A DNA stretch of 64,000 nt, taken from NCBI GenBank assembly GCA_963281255.1, contig OY725501.1, forward strand, positions 3,201,674-3,265,673. The letters run 5' to 3'. This stretch comes from Aphrocallistes beatrix. Taxonomy: Eukaryota > Porifera > Hexactinellida > Sceptrulophora > Aphrocallistidae. Both the position numbers and the translations under genes were made by a program. The first letter of the stretch is position 1, and each line of letters opens with the position of its first letter. This document shows, piece after piece, positions 19,716 through 28,649 of the stretch. Under the pieces are notes generated by a model. That model saw only the letters and a list, made by a program, of their open reading frames with translations. It was not told where the DNA came from and made no database searches.

Positions 19716-20521
19716 CTAGTCAGACTCAGATAGCTTGAGCTGCTCTCTGAGAATTTGTACCGTGGAGTCCATGGCACAGCCTGGCCTGATTATCTTGTAG
19801 CTCCCCTCTACTGACAGGTCCACCACCGTAGAACCCTCCTTCGCACCAGTCCCTACCTTCCCCGCATCGATAACCAGGCCGAGTCTATCCCAGAGATGCT
19901 CGAACTCCTGGACGGAAGTGGTGCTGGGCTGTGAGCTGTAGTTGGCACTGGTGAGGGCGAGAGGGTAGCTGCACTTCACGCACAGATCCTGAATGAAGTG
20001 GAACTGCGGTATGCGTACGCCAACTTTGGTGTGAGAGGGGTTCAGATCTGGATTGAGTTCCGGGGTTCTCTCGAACACGAGCGTAACAGGTCCGGGGAGT
20101 AGGCTGTGTAGCAGTTCTCTCTCCATCGTCAGTTTGCATATGAGGGGGATACTGTCCACGGATGGAACGCACACCGCTAGAGGTTTGGTTTCCGTACGTC
20201 CTAAGGTTAGAGAATATTCCAGAATAACACAGCTCGATTAAACTCATAATCCACCTTAACTCTACCTTTAAGTTCGTATATTTTCTGGACAGATTCCCTT
20301 TTAGATGCGAGACAGGCAATACCATATATGGTATCCGTTGGTACCCCCACTAGACCCCCTTCTTCCAACACCTCGGCAGCCTCTTGAATTGCTTTCGCGT
20401 ACTTCTCGCTCGATCTCGATTCTCCAATCAAATTTATAACTCGACGTAGAGGTTTAGTTGCATTTTCTGCCATTGTACTTCTCGCTTTGCTTGAGAATAT
20501 TTTCACTGACTTTTGTAGCAT
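19716..20521 (-). CDS. YRDC: YRDC threonylcarbamoyl-AMP synthase (TsaC/Sua5 family)
   Basis: Makes threonylcarbamoyl-AMP from threonine, bicarbonate and ATP, the first step of tRNA t6A37 formation. Two exons, 20521-20266 and 20200-19716, joined in phase 1 across a 65-bp intron, give 246 residues. Motifs: 'GLVGVPTDTIYGIACLA' (about residues 57-73), 'KIYELKGRTETKPL' (KxR substrate-binding motif across the junction), 'LLPGPVTLVFER', 'VGVRIPQ' and 'LALTSANYS', with a C-terminal 'STVVDLS' and 'IIRPG'. All are diagnostic of the TsaC fold without the Sua5 C-terminal domain. The first 16 residues are basic and Ser-rich, like a mitochondrial presequence. A second Met at residue 17 (20473) could start a cytosolic form. 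It diverges from DGAT1 with 257 bp between the start codons. Confidence 0.95.
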
Positions 20522-20778
20522 TCAATTCAATCCAATTCAATTCTGAATCAGAATAAGTTCTACAATTCATTTTATTGCAAAATTAACTAACGACTACGAA
20601 AAAATATTATTGATTTTTCCTTATTCCTATCCAACCTCAACACTTGTTAAATTGATTGATCTATCATTTTTTTAGCAATCAAATTTGGAATACGTCGTAT
20701 ATTGTATTAAATGCCGCCTGAATTATCTCTGAATAATAACGATGTTCAGTTTAGCTGCGTATAGCAATTCCACACGAC
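20522..20778. promoter_or_regulatory. Shared 5' flank (putative bidirectional promoter) of YRDC and DGAT1
   Basis: 257 bp separate the two divergent start codons. Both 5' UTRs and both promoters must lie here or overlap the first exons. The stretch is AT-rich; I see no clear TATA box or CpG island. Confidence 0.5.
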
Positions 20779-23566
20779 ATGAGTAGGGAGAGTACACAAA
20801 CGGTGACGATACAAGATGACGCATACACACCGCCGGGGCCTGTTGAGAAGACAACAGCTGGAATGAAACGGAAACAGTTGACGCGAAAAGAATCTTTAGT
20901 CAGACTCCTCAAATCGTAAACATATTCAATACATAAATGTAGTTTTTAAACACAAGTTTTTGACCTCGATTTCCTAGATGCCATTCTCCTAAAGCCTCTC
21001 TTCTTTCTTCACAAAATCGTTATGAAATGGATTACAGAGGGATTGTCACCTGGATAATTATTGTCTTGGTAAGTCTTTTAAAAACGCTGGCATTTAAACT
21101 GTATCATTTATTTTCTATATTTTCATATGATCTGTAGGTGTGCTCTAACATCAAGAATGCTTTCAGTAACATTGCAAAGTTGGTTATTATTAGAATATTA
21201 CATACTTGACAATTCCATCATTACTGTACTTCAACCGCTAGATATGGAATCCGTATACGTCCTCTGGGAGTGTTCACATGGACATTTGAGTTTATTACTG
21301 ATCCGTACAACTGGCCCTGTATCGGCCTTATCCTAGGTAAGTAACTTGAATGGATCTATGATGATACAGTCGACTCCGCTTAATAGGGTCACATCGGTCT
21401 GAAGACATTTTGCCCCGATTAAGAAGAGAACTCTATTAACCTTGTATTAGCTTCTATTTGTGAGAGCTACTCCGGTCCTGACAAAAGTGGCCCGATTAAA
21501 CAGTGACCCTGTTAAGTGGAGTCGACTGTACTTCAATTTCCAACGGAATGGAAATTTATTTGTATTCGTGTCAATATATTTCAAATTCAAACTTATCTCA
21601 TCTATTCCTGCCTAGGCATTCCTATCATCGTCTCCATCATATTCCAAGTGGAGAAACTGCTAGCAGAAGTGAGTTGAACTCCGGCATAGTTCTATAATAT
21701 AAAATAGCCTATTTGAGTAGAATTGTCTCTCATTCCACAGAAACGTATCACGCCCATGACAGGTGTTATCCTCCACGCCATCAACCTTTGTGTCATCCTT
21801 GCACTTCCTGCTGGAGTTCTCTTCAGCATCCAACACTCTCCTGGTTAGTACCCACACCACTCAAATGGTCCTGTAATCCATGGTTTCATTCTATACTATT
21901 CACAGTTGCGTCCTTCTTCATGCTACTCACTTACTCGATTCTTTGGCTGAAAATGGTGTCTTACGTTGAAGTCAATCGTTGGGAGCGTGAGCTGTTAGGT
22001 AATCGAGAAACCTATGCACCTCTAACAGGTATTCAATACTCCAGTGCAGGAGTGGGTCATACAATGTCTCAGTTCTTCACTCAGCCTATCCAATCTTTAG
22101 TGAAGAACGAGAATACTAAAGAGCCACTCGTGCTATATCCAGACAACCTCAACTTCAAAGGTAATCTATATTTGTAGTTGTCTTGTGGCAGTTTGTCGTC
22201 ATGATACCATTTCATTCAGATATCACCTACTTCCTGTTTGTACCCACTCTCTGCTATGAACTCAACTTTCCAAGAACGGAGAAGATTCGGATATCCTTTA
22301 TGCTGAGGCGTCTCGCGGAGTTTATCCTCCTCTTCCAACTGTTCATATTCCTAATAGAACAGGTTGGAAGAAATATAACACGGATTCTCTTCATAATATA
22401 CTTAAATTAATAAATGTTTTGTTGTAGTGGGTTACTCCTGGTATCGAATCATCAATGAAGCCTCTCAGGGTGAGTTAGTACTGACATCTAACAACGATGC
22501 TATAAGTAACTTGTTACACTATCCATACACGTGCAACACTGTTTTTCCTGGAAAAATTGGCGACTTAATTCCATATCACATTTACTGCATACACATCTGG
22601 TGGAAACTCTTACATGCAAAATGTAATTATATTAGGATATGGAGCTGCCTCAGTTGATAGAGAGAGTGTTCAGTTTAGCGGTAGGTTTGTAGAGAGAGAT
22701 ATCTCGATCAATAAAATAAAATAATTAGAATCCGGGTTATAATATATCCGTTTAGATTCCCAACCATTTCATCTGGTTAATTATGTTCTATGGATTCTTC
22801 CATTGCTGGTTCAACTTCTTAGCTGAAGCTACCAGATTCGCAGACCGAGAATTTTATAAAGACTGGTGGTATGAAATCAGTTCTAATTCCTTCTGAAGAT
22901 GAAATGATTTTGAAATTTGATTAGTTAAAATTAGGAATGCTGAAACGCTGGGATCATTTTGGACAAAATGGAACGTCACAACTCATAAATGGTTACTGAG
23001 GTATGTTTGAACAATTATTTTGAAAGACAAGTTGTTGAAGATGACAATGCTTTGTCTATAGACATGTCTACAAACCGCTACTGGCTCTAGGCTATTCCAA
23101 GACCTGGGCATTTTGCTTCGTCTTCATCTTGTCAAGTTTTTTCCATGAGGTATGAGTATAGCAGTAGAAAGTAAATCAGTACAGTTCAGTCTCAACATTT
23201 GTATTCATCTCTAGTTACTGGTGAGTATCCCGCTGAGAATGGTGAGGCTGTGGGCATTCAGTGGAATGGTGGCCCAGGTAATCTGATTTATGAGTAATCT
23301 ATTCTGGAAATCATTTTGACTGAAAGGGAAGGAGATTTGCAAAATCTCTGGGGAGTTTAAATTGTCTATAATGCTTTTTGAGAGGTGAAAATTCTGAAAT
23401 TTCTAGCAAGTGGAACTAAAACATTTCGCTCATATAGATTCCGCTCTCATTCCTCACAGAGAAGTACTTCGTAGGAGTCTATGGAAATGGCGCTATGTGG
23501 CTCTCGATCATGCTAGGCCAGCCCGCCATCATCCTGATGTACGTTCACGACTATTTCTACCTCTAA
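20779..23566 (+). CDS. DGAT1: DGAT1 diacylglycerol O-acyltransferase 1 (15 exons)
   Basis: An ER-membrane MBOAT enzyme that esterifies diacylglycerol with acyl-CoA to triacylglycerol. Exons: 20779-20915, 20978-21068, 21138-21178, 21242-21336, 21616-21668, 21741-21843, 21906-22160, 22220-22362, 22428-22469, 22636-22680, 22756-22868, 22935-23000, 23062-23149, 23215-23277, 23438-23566. Every junction is GT-AG and in phase; the total is 487 residues, essentially the mammalian length (488). Motifs: '[21 protein letters not shown]' split over exons 1-2, '[20 protein letters not shown]' with 'YELNFPR', '[13 protein letters not shown]', '[18 protein letters not shown]', '[12 protein letters not shown]' (acyl-CoA motif), the catalytic His in '[15 protein letters not shown]', and '[16 protein letters not shown]' at the C-terminus. 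Intron 4 carries a 162-bp MITE. Confidence 0.97.
21367..21528. mobile_element. 162-bp MITE of the CAGTCGACTCCGCTTAA family, intron 4 of DGAT1
   Basis: Terminal inverted repeats: left CAGTCGACTCCGCTTAATAG, right complement CAGTCGACTCCACTTAACAG. TA flanks both ends (21365-21366 and 21529-21530). The TIR style and the TA duplication fit the pogo/Tc1-mariner superfamily. Related copies lie at 48992, 54687, 57701 and about 9141. Confidence 0.8.
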
Positions 23567-24363
23567 ACTCCCAGAATGCTACATTCATAGTAGACGTATA
23601 CCCTGTATCATAATTTAGTGTTACGAGATTTGTAAGCGAGAGATTTGCCATGTTTTCCGTGTTTTAATGTACTATATTGGAGATTGCAGAGAGATTTGGA
23701 AGCTAATTTATGTACAGCTCGTTATCCATAGAACTGATAATTCTTTTGTAATTTTGAGATTTGAACATAGAACATTAAATTTATGCTTTTATATGTTTTT
23801 CAATTATGTACTTACTTGGTCTTACGACTTGCTAAGAATGGATAGAACAAAGGGTTTGATACTATTTAGTGCCGGATGAGTGGAATCAGAAGTCGCGTTT
23901 GAGGAACAAGTCTTTAGTTTTGATGTTTTTCAGTCGAATTCTGAAAATAATGACCGAAAATCCTGAAAATATTTTGGACAAATTGGGACCATCATTTGAA
24001 ATAGAGCTGAGCGGATAGATACGAATACAAACTGTTCGTGTGGTCTAAAGATTGATAATTCATGTTTGTATATTGTTGAGAAAAATTGTGTGTTCGCGTT
24101 GTGTTGAAGTATATTTCGTATTTGTGCTCGTCCGTGATAGAATTTAATTTATCTTCGTGGAACATTCATTATTTTCGCGTCGTGTTGATGTGAAATACGA
24201 GCACGACACGATACTCGCCCACATTCACTTGAAAGACTTTTCGATGCATAGGTTATACAGACTCTTATAAAGTCAGCCAATTAATAATCAATCATAAGAT
24301 TGTGAGTTTAATTGCACTTAATCAGGAATAAATCAGGGCTATTCAGCTATCAAATATGAATGA
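23567..24363. other. Gene-free interval between DGAT1 and the first thioredoxin-like gene
   Basis: AT-rich DNA. The frames here are short and show no family motif. It includes the 3' UTR of DGAT1 and of the opposing thioredoxin-like gene. Confidence 0.5.
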
Positions 24364-24702
24364 TTAGAAACAATACTGACTCGTCATCTTACACAATATC
24401 TCTCTAAGTGCAGCTCTCTTTGCTCCGTAGAAAGTATAGATGTTCTCTCCTTCTCCGAATATGATGCAAGCTGGAACCACTTGTAGATCAAACTGAGACT
24501 TTATTTCCTCGACTGTGTCGACGTTAACTCGGGCGAACTCCATCTCATGGAATTCTTCTTTCAAAGCATCAATTGCTGGAGACAGGAGTTGGCAGGGTGC
24601 ACACCACTCGGCGAAGATATACAATAGTACGAAGTGTGTGTTGGATTTCTTGATCAGCACGTTAAGCTCCTCCATCGAAGTAATTTCTGTGATTGTATCC
24701 AT
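24364..24702 (-). CDS. Thioredoxin-like protein A (WCAPC active site)
   Basis: A small single-exon thioredoxin fold of 112 residues from the ATG at 24702 (upstream in-frame codons are non-ATG). It shows the redox motif in 'FAEWCAPCQLLSPAI', an Asp-Val 'VNVDTVEEI' beta strand and a cis-proline in 'LQVVPACIIF'. WCAPC differs from the canonical WCGPC at one position but keeps both cysteines, so disulphide reductase activity is plausible. There is no signal peptide, suggesting a cytosolic protein. The C-terminus has two extra Cys. It is divergently oriented to the ABC transporter gene (ATGs 728 bp apart) and is one of four thioredoxin-fold genes in 8.7 kb. Confidence 0.88.
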   Translation of the reverse strand: MDTITEITSMEELNVLIKKSNTHFVLLYIFAEWCAPCQLLSPAIDALKEEFHEMEFARVNVDTVEEIKSQFDLQVVPACIIFGEGENIYTFYGAKRAALREILCKMTSQYCF

Positions 24703-25430
24703 TGTTGGGAAGTAATGATAAATCAATATTTTAGAACGAATATGGTGTGACCTTATTTATACTCGGTGTGGTGGTATTATAAACTTTATATTTAGCTCAG
24801 AAATCTTGTGAAAAATAAGCATTGGGATAGACCACCTGGAAGAATAGTGAAGTATCAACTCAGGGTTAGATCATGATATTGCGAAATAAGAGCTTGAATA
24901 TAGAATACTTGAGTAATACAAACTCCAGTCTTTTCTCAGTTTTAACCAAGTAATCCATCTATGTAATGATGTCAGTGAAACCTTGGGTAATTCGGAAGGA
25001 TCAGCAATTACGCATCTTCTGGATATACTAGCAGGCATTGAACATTGCTGGTAGAAAAGAGAAATAAGTGTCGATCGACACAGCGATGATGCAACTCAAT
25101 TAAAAACACCAACCAAGGTGTGATACAAATTGTCTAAAAGGTGTGAAGATATGAAGATAATTATTAACGGATCCTACATGCGAAATTTGGTAGAAATCGG
25201 CTGTTATATTTCGAATGCGCGTACGGATGTCTTACTAAGGCATCTCCTTATAGGAAGGAACTGCACTAAAAATAAAACGGAAGAGAAGTTTGAATGCAGC
25301 AGTTTGTACTCACAATCTAAATCAATTCATCTCCACTGCACTGATCTTCAAGTATCAAATTGTAGGCTCCCGTGTTTAGAATTATTTAATTAAAAGAAAT
25401 CGGAGATATGTATTATGACTGTATATTGCG
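24703..25430. other. Divergent 5' region between thioredoxin-like A and the ABC transporter
   Basis: 728 bp between divergent ATGs; it probably contains both promoters. A short open frame at 25130-25393 has no recognisable motif and is not called as a gene. Confidence 0.45.
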
Positions 25431-28091
25431 ATGAGCAGAGAAATGGAGGGACCGAATACAACTCTAATTCAGGATAAACGCTTATCGATCATGGGAAATG
25501 AACTCAAAATGAAATCCCGCGTGGGTTCCTTACAGACAGATTCAGAAAATATCGGCGGTCAGAGGAGATCTTATGTGCAAGAAAATATTCCGAATTTTAC
25601 CGAAGGAGAAGATCCAAATAAAACTCTCTTCGTAAAGGAGCTCTCAAAGTATCTTAATATTTCCCAAAATATTTCGAAAGTTGGACAGAGTTCTCATAAA
25701 GTAGAATCAGAGGCGAATACATACATAATTGAAAATCGCGAAAAAGAAGTATTCATCACACATCTGAGAAGGATCAACCCTACTCTATTTTTCGGGAATA
25801 TATTCGTTGACGGACTTTTCAATCTCGTACATGAAGAAGTAGCATTTAAACTGTTAGGTGTTAAGAAGCCATACTTCGACCTGAATAACATAATTTCCAG
25901 CTGCACGAACAAGTCCATCCTTGAGTACTTTTGGAGCACGCCTGACTATGAAGAGGATTACAACACGTACAAGTACGTCTCCAGTTCTTTCATGAACTAT
26001 ATATTCTCCATCGAGGGGAAACAAGGCCTCACCAAATTCTTCCGAAAACTAAACTTTACCAGCGACGGAGTGGCTAAATTCCGTTTAAAAGGGAAGTCAT
26101 TAATCGATCTCGAAATCTCGTGGAAGAAATTCGCACAAGCAGGAATCTCAGCAGAATACAATTACAATCTCTACAGGTTCATTTGGCGTATCTTCCGCTA
26201 TCATATAATACAGCACTACGTCTTTCTGCTCATTATCTTTTGTTTTGCTATATCCGACTGCTCAATCACAGCCTACAATCTCCATGTTATGAGTCTGATC
26301 TTAGATGGACTCAAGACAGCCTCATTTCTGAAAAGAGAGTTTAACCTCTCTGATCCATCAAACTACACTTCCGCACTTCTTCTACAATTTGACAACACGA
26401 TACATGGGGTTTATATTGAGGTGGCAAAGCTAGTTGGCATATACGGCGCGCTTGTTATATTCCTACCAATCGGTGGAGTTGTAGAAGGATTATTCGGCAC
26501 TGTAGTAGGAAAGAAGCTAAGAATCGCAATACAGACACGTATTCTCAATTTATCTGTATCCGAATACAAGAAACTAACTTCAACATTTTTGATCGTCGCT
26601 TTCAAACAGGATGTAAATAATATTGAATACGTCGTAGCAAACACACTTGGCATGTTGGTTCGCTCTATCTGCTATCTATTGATTGCATACATAAACGGAT
26701 TCGTTGTACACTTTTCATACCCGATCTACTTTACAATGATGGCCGTGGTCATTAATTCAATAATGCTCTACGTAAGCCACCTTAGTAAGAGATATCTCTT
26801 CAAAAACTCGATAATTCAGGGGCAATTCAAGGATATGTTGGTTGAGAATTATGAAGGGGTGAAGACAATACAATGCTACAACGTTGAATCTTACTGGATG
26901 GAGAGATATGACAGAGTCTTAAAAATGACAAAACAATTTCGCAAAAGATGGACAGGACTTTTTTTGGTGAATCTTATTCGTTCAATTTTTCGCGCACTCG
27001 CGGGAGTTCACACGGTACTAAGCTTCTATCTTTTCGCAATCCTAACTCTCTACGTAACACTCGGATTCGATGAAATATACCGGACTTACACATATTTTTT
27101 GGTGGGTATCGTTCGCATCTCCCTGATAATCAATGACATGCCGTCCATATACAATGCGGCACTTTCCCTTGGGAGACTAGATAGCCTTCAACTTGATTTA
27201 AAAAAGAGAAAACCTGAAACAGAGAAAAACGAGCTGAACTTAACCTTTGCAAACATGTCAACGGCATTTCCACGCAGCAAAAGCGGTGTTAGCCTCGCTA
27301 GTTTGGCCTCGTTAGGCTCGATTGATGCCTCCAGCATCCGTACGCCTAGAATCGTGCTAGAAGACGTGTCTCTAACGTTCTCAGTGACTGCTGCTTACTG
27401 GAGTACCTACAAGGTTAACATGACCATTCCGTACAGGAGCAAGGTTGCACTCGTGGGGCAGAGTGGATCTGGCAAGAGTACGCTACTCAACCTCATCACT
27501 GGAATGTTGAGTCCGACAGAAGGAAGCGTGATTATAAATGACAAGCCATTGGCGGAGTACCATTCCCTGCACAAGCTCTATGGTGTGGTGCACCAGTTTT
27601 CACACATTTTCAATATGTCTATCAAAGAGAATATCAAACTTTCACGTACAAGTGCGACTGACTCAGAAGTGATAGAGGTCGCGAAAAAGTGTCTACTACA
27701 CGACTGGGTCATGTCTCTGCCTCGTAAGTATGATACGATCGTAGATAAGGGGGCGACCAATATCAGCGGCGGGCAAAGGCAGCGCCTTGCAATTGCAAGA
27801 CTGTTGATTTACCGGCCAAAAGTGATCGTAGTGGACGAGTGTACTAGCCACTTAGATCCCAGCACAGCGAAGCACATCAACAATTCACTATTCGAGTTCA
27901 GTCGAGGGAGAACGCTGATCTACTCGACGAATATTCTAGAACGCATGGAGGACTTCGATGGGATATACGTGGTAGAGAATGGGGCTGTTGTGGAGTCGGG
28001 CAATCATGGTGAACTGATAACGAAGAATAAGGTATACGCAAGGCTGTATGGGAAATACCAGACAGCTAGAGATAACCAAGCTCAACACTAG
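25431..28091 (+). CDS. Half-size ABC exporter with N-terminal peptidase-MA-like extension
   Basis: 886 residues in one exon: an atypical ABC exporter (one TMD plus one NBD). Residues 1-110 are polar. About 110-240 resemble the tail of a gluzincin 'peptidase MA' domain: H134-E135 in 'LVHEEVAFKLLG', then 'SSSFMNYIFSIEGKQGLTKF' and 'KGKSLIDLEISWKKF', but the second His of HExxH is Phe. Transmembrane segments lie at about 250-560. The NBD has Walker A 'GQSGSGKST' (676-684), Q-loop 'VVHQFSHIFNMSIKENI', signature 'ISGGQ' (778-782) and Walker B 'VIVVDE' (D802, E803). The H-loop His is replaced by Asn834 ('LIYSTNILERM'). I cannot place it in a named ABC subfamily; substrate unknown. It lies between thioredoxin-like A and B. 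AATAAA at 28266. Confidence 0.85.
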   Translation: MSREMEGPNTTLIQDKRLSIMGNELKMKSRVGSLQTDSENIGGQRRSYVQENIPNFTEGEDPNKTLFVKELSKYLNISQNISKVGQSSHKVESEANTYIIENREKEVFITHLRRINPTLFFGNIFVDGLFNLVHEEVAFKLLGVKKPYFDLNNIISSCTNKSILEYFWSTPDYEEDYNTYKYVSSSFMNYIFSIEGKQGLTKFFRKLNFTSDGVAKFRLKGKSLIDLEISWKKFAQAGISAEYNYNLYRFIWRIFRYHIIQHYVFLLIIFCFAISDCSITAYNLHVMSLILDGLKTASFLKREFNLSDPSNYTSALLLQFDNTIHGVYIEVAKLVGIYGALVIFLPIGGVVEGLFGTVVGKKLRIAIQTRILNLSVSEYKKLTSTFLIVAFKQDVNNIEYVVANTLGMLVRSICYLLIAYINGFVVHFSYPIYFTMMAVVINSIMLYVSHLSKRYLFKNSIIQGQFKDMLVENYEGVKTIQCYNVESYWMERYDRVLKMTKQFRKRWTGLFLVNLIRSIFRALAGVHTVLSFYLFAILTLYVTLGFDEIYRTYTYFLVGIVRISLIINDMPSIYNAALSLGRLDSLQLDLKKRKPETEKNELNLTFANMSTAFPRSKSGVSLASLASLGSIDASSIRTPRIVLEDVSLTFSVTAAYWSTYKVNMTIPYRSKVALVGQSGSGKSTLLNLITGMLSPTEGSVIINDKPLAEYHSLHKLYGVVHQFSHIFNMSIKENIKLSRTSATDSEVIEVAKKCLLHDWVMSLPRKYDTIVDKGATNISGGQRQRLAIARLLIYRPKVIVVDECTSHLDPSTAKHINNSLFEFSRGRTLIYSTNILERMEDFDGIYVVENGAVVESGNHGELITKNKVYARLYGKYQTARDNQAQH

Positions 28092-28292
28092 CTTCAGACT
28101 ACTAACACGATAAGTTAGGACGAAAGAGTGCATTATCTTATTAACTTGGTTTGTAGTAAATTGTGTCTTATTAATAGAAGTTCTGAAATTGACTAATAAC
28201 ATTATGTTTGAATGAAGAAAATTTAAAAAATAGCAAAATCCATATATTCTAATAGAATTATTTAAAATAAAATCAACAGTTCACAAATATAT

Positions 28293-28649
28293 TCATTGCT
28301 CCGGATTGTTACTTGCCATTTTTTCCATGAAAATGGTCTCGTTCGCCCCAAGCATTTCATCAATCTTCTCTGTATTCCTGTAAAAGAAGAAGGAAGGCAG
28401 GACGTTAATGTCTAATGTATCCGATAGCTGCTCTGCCTTATTCGTGTCCACTCGAATGAACACGCAATCTTTATTCTCCAGCGAGACGTTCTCAAAAACG
28501 GGTCCCATCATGAGGGAGGGTGCGCACCATTGAGCGTGAAACATGACGATGACTAACTTGTGGCCAGCCTCCTTCAGCACCTTATCTAACCCATCCTGTG
28601 TTGTCAAGTGAGGAACTTCGTGTTCATCTAAGCTCTTCGGATTGTCCAT
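28293..28649 (-). CDS. Thioredoxin-like protein B (WCAPS, resolving cysteine lost)
   Basis: A 118-residue single-exon thioredoxin fold. The active-site position reads 'HAQWCAPSLMMGPVF': the first Cys is kept and the second is Ser. Such monothiol variants cannot complete a classical disulphide exchange and often act as trapping or structural proteins. The fold is otherwise intact, with 'IRVDTNKAEQL' and cis-proline 'INVLPSFFFY'. It has a polar 25-residue N-terminal tail and no signal peptide. It converges on the ABC transporter (stops 202 bp apart). Intact frame, so probably functional and not decayed. Confidence 0.85.
   Translation of the reverse strand: MDNPKSLDEHEVPHLTTQDGLDKVLKEAGHKLVIVMFHAQWCAPSLMMGPVFENVSLENKDCVFIRVDTNKAEQLSDTLDINVLPSFFFYRNTEKIDEMLGANETIFMEKMASNNPEQ

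Noticed and set aside
25130..25393. 87-codon open frame just upstream of the ABC transporter
   Set aside because: No motif and no similarity to the ABC N-terminus; it ends before the ABC ATG in another frame and is likely 5' flank.
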